Assembly (NCBI GenBank): GCA_033807695.1
Contig: CM066301.1
Span: 4,915,576 to 4,979,575, forward strand
DNA from: Daedaleopsis sinensis
Taxonomy: Eukaryota; Basidiomycota; Agaricomycetes; Polyporales; Polyporaceae
Direction: 5' to 3'
DNA: 64,000 nt
Below the pieces are notes generated by a model. That model saw nothing but the letters and a program-made list of their open reading frames with translations. It was not told the origin of the DNA and did not search any database. The translations under genes were made by a program, and so were the position numbers. This document shows positions 1-13,897 of this stretch, piece after piece. Position 1 is the stretch's first letter, and each line of letters begins with the position of its first letter.

Positions 1-1567
1 ACACACCTAACTCGCTATTCAGTCTTACGCACCACCTCTCTCGTCTGCTCATCTTGGCGTTCCCGCGCCCAGTTCAATCTCCTCTCTGATGTTGTATTGG
101 AGACCGGATCCCATCTTGATCTCCTTCTACGCACACTCACGGAGAGGCCTGCTCTGACATCTTTGATCGTCAGGATTAGTGTGGATAATCGCACACGCTT
201 TTCCTACATCGCGCTACACCGCTTAGCCTTCCTGGGACTCCGACCAGACGGGATTGCATTGAAGCTCGCAGTCGCTTGGAAGTACTATCCTCCGCGGTAT
301 CTGGATGCTCCTCTAGGCCACCTCCACGGTCACATCACAAGTCTTTCGCTTGGTCTAGACGTCCGCGGCTCTTCCTTTCCAGCAGTTCTCCGCTTCATAT
401 GGGCCCTTCCAAAGCTACAACACCTCGTGCTCTGGCGTCTCAGTAGTGATCTTCAGCAAGCATATCCCACATCCTGTACCCGTGGCAGGTCCGAGTCGGA
501 TTCTACATGCTCGGCCCTGCGGACACTCCGGTTGGATGTGAGTTTTCGGTTTTGTTGGCAGCCTCTAGTACGTCAAGTTTACAAGCATCTCCAGAATGAC
601 GCTGTCCGGCTTCATTTCCCTCCCTACGCGTTCGGAACGCTCGTGCAAGACCTGCAACTTGACCTCACGGGCCGGAGACTCTCGGAATGTGAGCTGAAGG
701 AGTCCAAATTCTTTATCATCTAGCATCAACACTGATCTCTCTCTCTTTTCTTCTTAGATTCTCATATTTTTGGCGTGATACGAAACTTCCGATATCTGCA
801 CACATGCGCATTGCAGATGCATTTCGTTGAACCTTCCGAAGACGATCACTCTCCTATGGGGACTGCCTACAGAAGTATTCTTGCATCCCTCACCCCATGC
901 AAACAGCTCTATAGTCTCAGCATTCGACTGTTCACTGTCCTTCAACATATTGCCGGACTGAGCCTGAGCTATTTTACCACCCGTGATGGCCTCTTAGATG
1001 CCTTGGTCGGAGAGCGGATGCAAGACATTTTGGGTCGTTTCCATGGACTCCGCAAAATATTGTGGACTCTCACAGAAAACAATCTCCACTGTGATAGTGC
1101 CTGGTGGAGGGAGCAAATGAACCGCCGCCTTTCTAACCGTATTCGCTCGACAATCTCATTCGACGTCAAGCTAGATTTTCCGATCGGTACACGCTCAGGT
1201 CTGTACATCCTGCTACTTTCACATTAGATATACACTGACTTCGTGCTCATCAGCCTTATACGACCATATATGGGACAATTGGCCATGGGTCACGGAAGCG
1301 ATGGGGGCGTACACGGAAAATAAAATGCATGCGGAGGACCCGGACGGGATGGATACAGTGGACTGGGCGGACACAGACTCGGATCATGACATCGACACAG
1401 GATACGAGATACCACGCGCTCAGAGTGGCTCCGAAGACGATGACAACGGACGCGAAGGACAATGCGAAGGGCACGACGGAGACGCAGCTCGCACCCTTCG
1501 TGCAAACGCGAACACAGGCGGCTGGGGCACCGGCGTCGGGCAGCGGGAGAACGAGAATGTGGAGTAG
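1..1567 (+). CDS. F-box protein, 5' end outside the window
   Basis: Open from the first base in frame 1, so the start codon lies upstream. The first ~30 codons read as the second half of an F-box (spaced Leu residues, then LVCSSWRSRAQ, then FNLLSDVV), which in this family binds Skp1 and recruits targets to an SCF ubiquitin ligase. Leucine-rich, LRR-like sequence follows. I place exons at 1-688, 758-1186 and 1254-1567. Intron 1 has a GTGAGC donor and a pyrimidine-rich TTCTTAG acceptor. The second donor could also be at 1199, in the same phase. Exon 3 begins with a WDNWPWV segment and ends in an acidic Asp/Glu-rich tail. F-box/LRR-like genes are highly expanded in agaricomycetes and their substrates are rarely known. 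The exon chain is phase-consistent, so I regard the visible part as intact. Confidence 0.75.
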
Positions 1568-2839
1568 GCGAGCGAAGTGGAGGGGAAGCGTCTACGCACA
1601 CGCGGCGTGCAGACCTGGCGGAGAGGGAGCGCTGGACATGGATTCGAATCTCACAGTCCACGTACAGCAGCGGGGAGATGGGACGAGCTCATCGAACCGG
1701 TGTGGAAGGAGGCGGAGGAGGGAGGCCCGCGGGTGCGTCGGGTGGTTCGAGAATGCTTTCGACATTGCGTGTGGATCCGGACGGACAGTGACAGCCAGGT
1801 CCCGGATTGCAGAATGTAACATATGTAACAGTATTGCATTGAGCGGATACTCGAAACCTGCGTGCTCTACTGGCGGGCGAAACGAGCTACACGGCTCGCT
1901 ATAGCACTGAATCCTAATCGTTCGCATAACGTGGACACAATGCCGACGACGAGCCGCATTGCGCGCAGGCGAGTACCCGCCTCAAGGTTGTGAGTGTGAG
2001 GGGAAACGAAGAGCTGCGCGCTGCTTTGACAGCATGATATTCTTTCTCTTCCGGTGGCCTAGTCGAGAGGAGAGTCAGCAAGCAATGCGCTCCATTCCGA
2101 GTGCGGTGAATGTTCAAGATTATATATGCATGGAATGAATGCCTCTAGAGGCTCGAGCTCGAGGGGCTCGCTGTTCCGAGAATTCGTATATGACGGCCCG
2201 ACGAGAGTGTGGGGAGACACCCCCGCCAGTGGTTGCCTCAATCAGCACTGTACCATGATCCATCGGGAGGGGCGGTATGGGAGACATCCTCGTTCGACAT
2301 CTTCTTGTAGACTCGCTGATTGCTGTGTGGACGACTCGGGTCGCTCACGCCTGTGGGAAAACGCGATCGTGCAAATGAGCGTCGGCGGCGAAGCCAATGG
2401 TAAGGGCAAGTGATCCCTTCCCTTCGTCCTACTTGGGCCAAATGGATGAGCTCTGCCTATCAGGTAGCTGTTCGCAATGCTCTGTGGCCCTACCTCAGTC
2501 GATGGGCGTCAGGCTTGGGACCGGTACGATGGTGCGAGAGGACGTAGGGAAGAAGATCGTAGCTAGGTCCGTGCTGGAGATAGCGGCGGCGACACCAGGA
2601 TGCACACGTGCGAGGGCGTCGATCCCGTCATTCGCTTGGCAAAAATGAGCAGAGGGCTTTCGACAACGACGGCTAAGGTCCGTGCCTCGTCCTTCCTCCG
2701 CGCGACCATGCTGGCAGCACGCAGATCCGTCGGCGTGGTCTCCCGATAAATTGACGGAAGGAAGTACGACAGACGTGCTTCGCTCGTGATCCGTAGGCGA
2801 CCAGGATCGGGGAGGTGGAGTGTGCGCTGTGTACGGGGT

Positions 2840-3700
2840 GATGCCGGCGACGTCCGTGCCTCGCGCACCCTGTACGGGCTCAGGCTCGAAGGCGACCAGT
2901 CCGATCGGTGGGGGGTTCTCGTCCTCCCCGGCGCTCCCCTCCCGCAACGCAGCGCAGAGGTGGGCAGATAAGCTCGGGCTGCTGTCGGATAGGCTCGAGG
3001 GTGCGCGCAAATGCTCCTGACCCTAAGTCGCTTCTTAGGTAAAGGAGACTTGCTGTCCATACGATGGGGTCTCGATTAGGACAGGTCGTGCGCTGGAGAG
3101 GCAGCGGAGTCGAAGTGCTGCCTCTGGTCGGTCGGTTGGTCGATCCTAGCCATGGGATATCAAAGAAGTCCCGTAAAGTGTCAGAGACTCGACTCACAGC
3201 GAGGAAGGCCTGAGGCGATCTTGCGTCTCCGTTCCTAATCGGAATCGCGAGGGAGAACATACGTTTGCTAGTGCTGTCGGGATGCGGCCGTGCCGGGCGA
3301 CGTCCGCATTTCGCGCACCGTGTACGGGTTCGGGCTCGAAGGCGACCGGGGCGACTGAATAGTACGCAGGGTGCGGGGTTCTCGACCTCCCCGCTCTCCT
3401 CCGCAGCGTAGCGCAGATAAGCTCGGGTTGATGCTGTCGGATAGGCTTGGTGACGTTTGCGCACGAAGTTGCGAATACCAGCGGTCGAGACCTCGAGGAA
3501 ACGGGAACAGGCTGACCAGACTCTGCCACTATTGGTTGATCGGTCGATCCTGGCGACGGAGATCAGGAGGTTGAGAGCGCCATAGGGTGTCAGAAACTCA
3601 CAGCGAGGAAGGCGGTCGTGCGTCTCTGTTGCCGTTCGGAATAGCGAAGGAAGTTAGACGTTTGCTAGTGCTGTCGAAATGCGGCCGTGCCGGGACTCGT
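2840..3700. repeat. Diverged tandem duplication, period ~440 bp
   Basis: Bases from about 2,840 to 3,285 are repeated, diverged, from about 3,286 to 3,700. Shared blocks in the same order include GACGTCCG followed by TCGCGCACC, a TACGGG-CTCGAAGGCGACC block, GCAGATAAGCTCGGG, TGTCGGATAGGCT, and GGTCGATCCT. The left copy lacks and the right copy carries a second TTTGCTAGTGCTGTCG block near 3,265 and 3,660, which suggests a partial third unit. Confidence 0.7.
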
Positions 3701-3879
3701 CGTCCGGGGTACGGGCACGGGCATGGCCGCGGGCAGGCCGTTGGGAGGGCGCGGTAGCAGTCTCTCCCTGTCAGGCTGCCAGGAATGATGTCAAAAAATA
3801 CGTGAGTACTCGAGTACTCGAGAGTTCTTATCACAATAACGTACATCGCACAAGCACGTAAGTTCAAGTCGCCGTCCGG

Positions 3880-3985
3880 TTTCGGAGGCAGACGCACAGA
3901 CGCAGATGTAGACGAGTCAGACGGTCGAGCTGGGCTGGGCGGATCGCGCATGTGATTGGGATTATTGTGGTCCGCATTGACAGAT
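3880..3985. repeat. Dispersed repeat, copy 1
   Basis: Contains a GTAGACGAGTC-GACGGTCG block, then ATGTGATTG, then CATTGACAGATGCGGGCGAAA. The same blocks in the same order occur at about 4,860-4,955. Confidence 0.65.
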
Positions 3986-4859
3986 GCGGGCGAAAGCTGC
4001 GGCCTGCGGTCCAGACACCTCCAGTCTTCCAGGTGCCAGTGCGCCGGTCGGGATGCGTCACTGCGGGAAGATTAAGAGTCGAGAAGGGCGGAAATGAACG
4101 TTGAAACGTTGAATGTTGAACGCGAGATGGACGTGCGTGTGGGTATTTACGGCAGAAATGAAGGGGTGGAGGATCTTGCGCCTGGCGCGTACGAGGATCC
4201 GGGCCCTTAAAGCTCTGCGTATACGTTCGGGCGTCCTGCCCCGTCCAAGATCCGACCGTGAACGCCGAGAAGGCTGGACCGACTGCTCTGCTGAATGTTT
4301 GGGGTGCGAGGAGATGGTCGTGACGAAGAGGAATGCAAGCGAAAGGACGTGTATTCCTGGACACGATCAGTGTACAGGTCTTGGGAACAGGAAAGTCAAG
4401 TCCACTTCACGTGACTTTTGGCACCGCGACCCCTGGCACCTCCTAGACGGAAGGCATTCCCCGCGACGACATAAAGGCGAAGGTATTTCCGAGTCCTGTA
4501 TGTCGGACTGTTCGAGAGGAACTGGAAGACCATTGCAATGAGCCCAGGTATGTAGGAGCGGGAGTCGAGGGAAGTTCGGCGGCGCCGCTGGGCGAGGGGT
4601 GGCAAAGCCTGCCCAAGGCGCGGCGCCTTCGAACTTCCCGAATCTCAAGTTACTATGTGACTAGAATTCATAGCGAACCAATCGTGTCCAGGTCTGCCCG
4701 GAGGGCCCTACGTATGCAGATGAGAGGCACAGAACGATCCGATCCGAGGCCTGCCAAGCGGCGTGCCCCAGCATTCGATATTCAAGGTCCGAAGTGGCGG
4801 AGAAAGAGAGAACAAGGCTTGTGGACGGTGACGTGTGTCGCCCATGTAAGTACAGGCCC

Positions 4860-5330
4860 GTTTAGACCCAGGGGTAGACGCATAGACGTAGACGAGTCGG
4901 ACGGTCGGGAATGTGATTGTGCTGGAATTCCCATTGACAGATGCGGGCGAAATGTAAATCTGTTCTCGGCGGTGGCCGCTCGTCTGGACACTTCATAGAT
5001 GCGGGTTTCCAGCTGCAGTGCGAGAAGGAGGTCGACAAGGGGCGTGCGTAGGTGAGGCTGTCAATTGAGCGGAAGATGCCAATGCGGCCTGAATTCCGTG
5101 CGAGAAGGGGCGGATATGAACGCGGGATGGATGACCGTGCGCGTGAAATGGAAACGGCGACTCGGAGGGCGGGAGAATGCTCCGAAGGAATGCGAGGATC
5201 TATTAGTCGACGGTCGAGACGGGGGCGAACGGAAGCAGAAAGATGCGTGTTATGGAGAGGAAGGAGATGGGAGGCACAGAGGCGCGATGAGAACGATCCG
5301 ATCTGAAGCCTGCCAAGGCCCGAGCAGTAG
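4860..5330. repeat. Dispersed repeat, copy 2 and neighbours
   Basis: 4,860-4,955 repeats 3,880-3,985. The following sequence also repeats nearby DNA: a CGAGAAGG-GCGGA-ATGAACG block occurs at about 4,080, 5,100 and 10,943, and a GAACGATCCGATC-GAGGCCTGCCAAG block at about 4,731 recurs at about 5,290. The order and spacing suggest one old ~1 kb unit duplicated locally and now heavily mutated. Confidence 0.55.
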
Positions 5331-8300
5331 ATTTTGAAGATGGAAGCCCGAGGTTGTGAACGACAGACGACAGACACCGCGCAAAGAGAACTGATTCGAC
5401 ACCGAGAGCCCCAGATGTAGTTGCATAGTGACGCCCGCCTCGTCGTGTAAGGGAACTCAGAGAGAGCCCGGTGGTGGGACAGCGGCGACAAGTTGGCTGG
5501 AACGCAGGCGTAGATCAGTTTGTGTTGAAAGGGAAATGCGAGATGCAATATAGTACTTGGGGAACTACATGCAACCGGACGGGCGATCACTTGACGATAC
5601 ACGGGTGCTCGAGGCTGGCAGTGGCTTCGAAGTATCCGAAGTCGGAGGCCTGTTGGACCTTGTCATGGCAACTACTCTGGTCCCTGCTATAGCTCATAAT
5701 ATGCTCACGATGGAGTCCGTACCGTCAAAGTGTAGGGTATAGTGGTCGTCGTTCGATGAGTGGGAGGATGAGTGTGGGAGGATGAATGCAAGAGTCACCA
5801 GTTATGGGAGCCGCCCGAGGTTTTGCACACGCTTACGTAAGCTTAGACGGTTTACAAACTGCCAGCTAAATCTCGCAAATCGATTCCATGTACTTACTAC
5901 ACATTCTATAAACTGACACAGGCTTTTCGCCGACGGGAGACGGACGAGGGCGCGTTTTGCTTGCGGAGAGACGGCGGATGGTGCACCGGTGAGTGATCGC
6001 GTCTTACGGAGTAAATGATCGCGACAGCCAAGTTATGTACTACCTCCCTTGGAATGGTAGGAGTCAGCTCAAATCAACGGAGCCGCCACCACCTCCAGAC
6101 CGAAATCAGATGCTTCTGGCAAGCTTCTGGTGATAAAATCCCTGCTCGCGATAAGCACTCGGAATGACGTCAAAGGAGGGGAGGCGGGCTGAGGATGGAT
6201 GATTATCAGAACGGTCAAACGGCGTCGATCCGTCGTGGCGTCGTCCACGACCTCCTTGAGGCTAGTACCTCCAGCCGGCCTAAGTCGCAGGTCCTTCATT
6301 AAATTCACCGCCACCAAGAGCTCCGTATGCACATGATTTCATCCACTCATTCCAGGAACCACGAAGTTCGAACGCGCGGAGGGCAGGGGGCGCTAATTGC
6401 AATTTGCTGTATGTCTCGGGAACGTGGATTGCGAGTAAGTCGGGAGTCGGGAGTGCTCGCGCAACGCTCTCGCAGGACACGCTCCCGATGTCGGACGACA
6501 ACGGCGGCGGTCCCCAGCATCGTATTCACCAGTGCCTGGCGTTAACACAAGCCTGTGGGACATTTATCTGTCACCGTCCCGACCTGCCGCAACGTGTCGT
6601 CGTCGACGAGTATCAGCCATCCGCGTCAAGGTAGGCCTGCGAGAGACAGCTGGGAGGAGAAGCGGGCCCTCGTCGATCGGGCGGACGCATACGAGACTGG
6701 AAGCCGAGCCTAGTCAAGGGACTCCGAGTCGGACTCGAAGCTTCCGAATCGGTTGGTGCCGTCCAATCGCGGGCAGAGCAGGGCACTCTGAGTGCACCGT
6801 GCCCGTGAGAGGGCAAGAGGAGTCGGTAGTGCGTATATGCGCTCCGAGACTCGACGAGACTCGACGGGTCTCGCTATTCGTCAGTCCGAGGGAGGTGGAG
6901 AAGCTTCGCCCGCGTGTGCGGGGCGTGCTCTCGGCTTGGGTGTCGAGTCTGTGTAACGGGACGGGCAGCTCGGTGGAAACATGGGGTCTAGCCTTCCGCG
7001 GAATGCGCACCGCAGAGACCGCGGAAGTAGAGAAGATGCCGGTGCGGGCGCAGGAGGTAACTGTCGTCGGTGTTTGCGAGCGGCCGGGGGGCGCGCTGCG
7101 CGACGGTGGGGAACAAACTTAGATCGCCTGGGCGCGCTCGAGCATGGGACAGCAGTCTTCAAAGTTCGGAATCTGGCTACCGAGGCTGTCAGCTAGGAGA
7201 GTGTCCTAGGTCGCAGCGCTGCTGCGAGCATATCGGACATATCTCCTCAGGGACATGGATGCGGCGGCGAGGTCATGCACCTTGAGCGATGTGTCGCAGC
7301 TGAAAGCCTGGGCGGACGCTGCAGCTTCCTAGCGGGGCTCCGAGGAGTCCCGCCGCTGACATTGGGGAGGGAACGGGTATCGACGACGGGTGGGTGGATA
7401 TCGCGGAGGTGAGTCATGGTCGCGTTGAGCTGCAAGACTTGATCGAGGGACGTACTGACAACACGCGAGAGGGCCCGCCGGCGTATTACGGCAGAGGGTG
7501 CATAGACGAGGCTCCGGACTGAGCAGCGCGGCCTCGAGGAGCCGCGCGACTCGAACGCAACAACGACTGACCACAGTCGGAGCGTCCGAGCGTCACAATT
7601 CCAGCGCCGGGATAATATCGAGTATCCGAGTGGGTACAATTTGCACGGATGCGTAGTATCTTCCGAGGTCACAGCCAAACGGCAACCAGCCGCGGCCCAG
7701 TACTGGTGTCGCCGGGGCAAATGCACGCTAGAAGCAGAGTCGCGGAGATCGAGCGGCGACGAGACGGTTCGACAGTCGACTCGTGCGAGCGAGAATGTCG
7801 GGCCTTCGTAGAGGCCGAGGTTCGGACTGCTGCGCGAGGATCCGGATGCGAAGCAAGTCGAGATCTCCGCTTTGTTCGGAATCGGGTGGGGTTCAACGAC
7901 CAAGTTCGAGTTCGAGTCGCGATCTTTTAGTGACCCTGCGCGTAAATATCAGCAGCTACATGGGCCTCGACGCGGACGGAACGGCGATAAGGGCTGGGAG
8001 GTAAAATGATGGTTGTGCGATGGCGGTCCAGCGGCGATCCCGGTGCGCTGAATACGACTTGTGCCCTATTGCAGGCGTACCACCGTAAGGAACGAGTCCA
8101 AAGTGTAAGATGAGACACAGCTGCTGCCAGTACTTGTATACGCGGATCCTCTCGGATGCGTTGCGAGTGTCGTGGCGCGCGTGTGAGGGCTTGAACGAAT
8201 AGATATTGTCTGCCCTGGCTACTGCTGGTGAATGGGCTATCGTCGCGAGTGACGCCGTCGTATCTCAGGCCATGCATATGGATCCGTTGCGCGTGCGCTG

Positions 8301-11300
8301 AGCCTTGCGTGACGACGACTTCGCTAAGAGATCTGCTGAGCGAATTATTAGAGACCGGGGGGTTCAGACTACTCACGACGTCCACTGGGAGCTCGTGCAG
8401 GTCGTGCGAGCGGGCTCGTGCCAGTGCACTGACAGCGATACAATCAGACTCGGTACCTGGCAAGGGTCCGACGTCGGCGGGCTTGCTAGTGAGTCTCCTG
8501 TAACACAGTGAGATGAAGAGTGACTAAACAGTCGCACTGGTCAGAGATAAGAGCGAGCAACGAACGACGGAGTCCTTCGTCTGCGACTTACGAGTGGGCA
8601 GGTTACGCGGAGCCATACCGCGTCATGGGCGTATAGTGCCAGCCTTGTGGAACGAATCATCTGTGCGCCGCGGCCCGCCAGGCTCCGAGGACGGCGAGAC
8701 GTCATGGTGCGCATAGTTCAATTGTAGCTGCGGGCACTGAGGCCTGAGGGCCCTCGCACGTAGACGGATCGTTCCAAATGTGGACGACTCGTCGTCCTAG
8801 GTCTGCCGGTGCTGATCTGCAGATTAGCTCTGTCTATTAGATAGTCTTAGATAAACATACACGGAATGTTTCCCAGGGTGCTCTCCCCCTGCTGAGCGTT
8901 GAACGTTGAGGTATGACGACACCGCGACGGTTCACGGGTGGAGGTGGGAGTCGGAGGTGGTAATGAAGTCCGTGCTCATGTGCGGTCAGAGAAGCTGGCG
9001 AGCAAGCTGCGGTTCACTGGGACAGGGACAGCGGACAGCGCCCTGGCGACGACGCGGACGACGTTAATAGAGCGAAGGCAGGGGCGCCATGCGGTCCAGT
9101 CCAGCCGTTTGCGGACCTGAGAACGTTTGGGGAATCAGCTGTGATTTGCATATACGGCGACGGATGACGTCCGGCTTGCCTGCAGGCCTGAACGGGTCGC
9201 GCTTCGACACGGGTTCCTGACACTGAAGACTCCGGCCGGACGACGACACGAAGTGCGCGGATGGCATGGAGAAGGACGGACGACGGACGACGGGCGTGCT
9301 TCGTTCGTGATCCGCGCGACGAGGAAGGACGAGGACGGGCACCCGACCTGACAGGATCAGGGACGGGGAACGGGTACTCAATACTTGGGAATGCGTGTCG
9401 TGTCGGGGACGTCGATCGCCCGATGCCCGTGCAGCATGTGCGGCCGCGCGCAGCGAGGGTGGTCCCAGGCCTAGGGACAAGAGTGAGCACTGAGTACTGA
9501 ATAGTGGATGGTGAGCGCGGGCTCAGGAGCGTGGACGAACGTACTTCTGCCCGATACCCGATACCCGCCCCCCCGCTCCCCGGGGTGCAGATGACCTCAC
9601 GCTGTCAGATAACCTCGGCCGACGCTGCAGTTCCCCACCCACCCGGTGCAAGTGCTCGCTCGCCGACGCGGTCGTCATGCGGATGCGCCCCTGGACGTTC
9701 GAGAAAACTGCAGGACCCGGTGCGTGTGTGTGAGTGTCCCGAGCAGGGGACTTCTGGGGAGGTTGAATACATTACTTACCTCAGCAGTGGTACACGTACA
9801 TTGACGGGTCCTTGAGGCGCGTTTTTTGAGCGTTAGAGGCTCGGGTTGGACTGAAGAGACGGTTCAACTTGGCTGTACATTAATGCGCGTCAGCGTAGTC
9901 GGCCGGACGAGAGCTTTGTATGGGTATTAGTTAGCGAGTGTCCCAGTGCGGACAGTGCGGCTGGCAGTGGTGGATAGAAGCTCGAGCTCGATTCGCGAGG
10001 CTGCGGGCGAAGGAAGATCAGAATATCGGTGACCGTGGCACCCAGCTGGGCATCATATCCACTTACTTATCCGCGTCGTCATTGCCGTCCGCTCGGAACG
10101 TTGAGACGTCGTTCTGAGTATGGGACAGATCTAGATGCTGGCCTCGGCGACGACTGTGGCACATTAATCAGATAATGAACTCGAGATGGGATGTGGAAGT
10201 TCGAGCAGGACTCACGGCGCTTGATACCGCTTTCACTATCGGACTCTCGACGGCGACGGCGACGGCCGGCTGCGGGCGGAACAGTGGCCGTCGCTGACGC
10301 GTGAGTGAGTTCTGCAGGGCGCGGTGGGAGTCCTCGGTCCGTTCCGTGCTGAAGGTGCTAAAACGGTCACGGTAGATACGATACGTACCGCAAGGAAGAA
10401 TTCTGAAGAAGTCCGCGTACTGACCTGCATGCACATGCACATGCACATGTCGTCGACGTGCCTAAGTTCGTCGGATAGAGGGAGATGGAAGACCTGAGCA
10501 GACCGAGACGCGTTTCAGCCGTCCGTTTGCGTAGATCGGAATCGGCCTCGGAGGTGGTCGACGGAGGCTTCAGGCATGTGATACCATAATTACGTGGGTT
10601 ACTTGGGCCGCGCCTCCTCTTCTGAGCTATCTTCGCGAGCTGTTCGACAACGTCGAGTCGTCCGGACAAGGGTGTCGACGGTTTTGGGCGAAAACTGCGA
10701 GGTCCGGCACAGCCCTCTGAATCGAACTTAGATGAGCGCCAATAAAGGTGCACAAGTGAACATTGAATTTGCATACTTACTCGACTTTGCTTCCGTGCGG
10801 GTACGGTAAGGCAGGAGCCAAGGGCACAGCTTGGAACTCGAAGATCGCGAGATGTATGAAGCGTTGGCGAAGCGTGCGGCGAGTCGACGATAGTGGCATG
10901 ACCGCATGCGTGTGCGGTCGTGGACGCGCGGAATTGCGTGCGAGAAGGACGGAGATGAACGCGAGACCGCGAGAACGCGTACCGCCTGTACTCCAAGTCC
11001 GAGTCCGAGTCTGCGAGCAGGTAAGATTGCATCACGTCCTTGGCTGCAGAGGTCTGTGCCGTACGTCGTCTATAACTATCTTCGCGTTGTTCCCCATCCG
11101 CGAGTAGAGACCGTCAGCCCGCTCTACGTCCGAATGTTAATTGCGAGGCGGGTCCATCTGCCAGTACGCGGTACGTGGCATCTGTCCGTCGTCCATCGTG
11201 TGTGATCGCTGACGGTGGGTTGGCTGACTCAGCCGCGATGATCATCGCGCGCGATACGTCGACACGGCGACGGGCACTGCATGCGTCTGCATCGAGTTCG

Positions 11301-13847
11301 AAGGCAGCGGCCCGCGATGGAAGTTAACGCGAACGGTGAAAGTCAAGTACCACATACACTTAGTACTTGCCTGCTGACCGGAGCGCAGCGCTCAGCATCC
11401 TCTGGAGCTGGAGATGGACTGCCAGCGAGCGATCCGATCTGCCCATTTCCCCTGACTGTGATTATGCGGCGAAGGCGCGAAGCTTAAGGCAGAACGGAAG
11501 ATGGAAGATGGAAGCTGGGACATGGGCGTTTACCATTCTGGGGTGTCGACGCGAGGGTGATGCATATCATGATGCATATGCATGTGTACCGTGACACAGA
11601 TCGACGGCTGGAAATGTAGCATGTACAGTATAGATGCCGGAGGATGGAAACCCGATGGCGAGTGGGATTTGGAGACCGGCGCGGCGTGCGGCGAGCACGC
11701 AGAGTCGGGGAATTCACTGGCATTGAATATTGAAGAGTCGGTGTGCTGCTGCCAGAGAATGCAAAATGCAAATGGAGATCAGCCGGCGGCGCGATCCGGG
11801 GCACATAACATTCGGACGTGGGATGGGCAGCAACGTACGTGGACGTCCGCGGAGGTCTGCGATCTGGGGACTAGAGACAGCTCTGCATACTTGTCCCGGC
11901 GCAGAGGCGCAGGGGAGCCAAGGCCGAGTTCTGGGCGTGCGGGATCGGATCTGGCCCCCGCGCGCGACGAGTGGGCAGCGTTGGGTTTCGAGTGTCCTGC
12001 GTGTGTGTTTAGGGTCGATGACGCGTTGGCGAGGATGGGCCGCGGTGTGTGAACAGATCACTGTCTGGACTTTGGAATCTGTCATGGAGAGCGACATATG
12101 CATACTGCCGTAAGTTTCGGATGCCTGGCATGTGCCGCGACTCGGAGGACGGCTGTGGCAGTAGCCGTCAAGGAGCGACGTATGTACTCACTTGCTGAGC
12201 AGAGTGAGTACCGGAGCTCGCGACATATGCGTATTGTGATGCTGGTACGTACGCCGCATGCAAGTGCGTGCTGCGGCTGTGGTATGTACTAGTAGCCGTC
12301 AAAGTAGTGACATACGTACTGACTGACTGGGTACTTACCGGTTACCACTCACGAGCACTCCGCGGCCATACCGAGGCCCTCGTACAGCAGAGCCTGAGGA
12401 AGCAAAGATAGAAAGCGCAGAGCGTGCGCAGACGCTCGGGCGACGAACAAGTCGCCGATTCCCGATTCCCGACCGCGTACGCGGCCGTACGCACTGCAAC
12501 GGGCCGCAGCTGAGTGTCTATGTCGCGGGACGGAGATAGATGTGGACGCGGACGTCGGCGTACCTGCGGGTCTAGGAGGAATCAGAGTACGGCGCGAGCG
12601 CTGTCGGACGGTCGCGATGCGCGCGTGAAGCCTATCACGACGGCGACGGACTCGGCCGCGGGTGCTTGGTCGAGACACGGCGGGGCCGAGGGCAGCGCCG
12701 TTCGCGACGGCCGTGTTGGGATGGGGCGGTACAGAGTTTGAAAGAACTGCGTATAGATCAGTCGGCGGCCGGTTGTTGATGCCTATTGCGCGCGGTGCCC
12801 TGGAGGTGACGTTGGCGTGAGGTGAGCGGGGATCGCGATTCTCGCGCAGACGACCGCGGTAAGCGTTGTATTCGGAATGGAGGTCGAAAAGTACAACGTC
12901 ACCGTACTTACACAAGTCCGCGAACGCGTGTCAGGCTAGAATCTGCGAGAATGCCTATCTGGATCGCGGCTCGCGTGACGCGACACAAGAACAATAATGA
13001 CGGCACTCAGTGCTCATGGTCGGACGGGGCGTGGCGGGGGATCAGAAAGAGCTTCAAGCCTGAAGATCTTGGTGCAAAATCGGACGGTAACGATAGCGAT
13101 TGGGATGGAGGCGAGTGCGCGCATATGTACATATTCTGATTTCATATCGGAGGAGGAGAGATGAGGGCGAAACATACCGCGATAGAACGCCCGCCACTGT
13201 CCGCCACTGATCTGGCCTCGTGCGCGCTTGCGTCCGTGCAAAGTCTGACGCTGATAGACGCGAGCGAAGGTCAGGGAAGTACGTTTGCACGGCGTGAGAT
13301 GGAGAAGCTGCGGGGTCGGGGGGAGCGGAGGAGCGAGTAGTCGAAGAAACGAACGGAGGCGGTGGCGGCGTCGTGGCGGGATATTCTGGGCGGGGAGATG
13401 GGGAGATGGTGATGTGCGTGCTTTAGGTTAACGGACTTGTGCTGATGGGAAACCGGCTCGGGCTGGGCCAGAGGTTGCCGGAGAGAGTGATGAACATATG
13501 TCGACGTCGACGGACAGGCGGATCGGGCAGCGATTCGAGGAGTCGGGCTTGGAATCAGACGGGGATCGTCGACGGAGACGGGGCAGATTGAGCGCGGGAG
13601 GGGCCGGAGGCGGAGGACGGAGAGAAGAGGAGGAGGCGGTGGGTTGGGAGGACACCGCCTGGGTTGGCGGGCGGGCGGATGGTTGGAAAGAAGTCGGGAG
13701 GTTACAAGTGGAGGGCGATGATGTGGTAAGCGGGCGATGCGCTGCCCGTTTGAGTTTGCGAGGGCGAACCGTTCTATGACACGCGCGTATGTTTATTCTC
13801 TGCACGGAGGGCACGGGGGCAGGCAGCGGCAGATACTCGGTACGTAC

Positions 13848-13897
13848 TTTCTTGAACGTCGACGAGTGAGTCTTTCTTGAACGTCGACGAGTGAGTG
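13848..13897. repeat. 23-bp perfect tandem duplication
   Basis: The sequence TTTCTTGAACGTCGACGAG plus GTGAGTC-like flank occurs twice head to tail. A GGGCGTCGACGAT doublet follows at about 13,950-13,980. Confidence 0.8.

Noticed and set aside
1620..1665. tRNA-like B-box (GATTCGAATCTC)
   Set aside because: No A-box at a suitable distance and no acceptor-stem pairing could be found.
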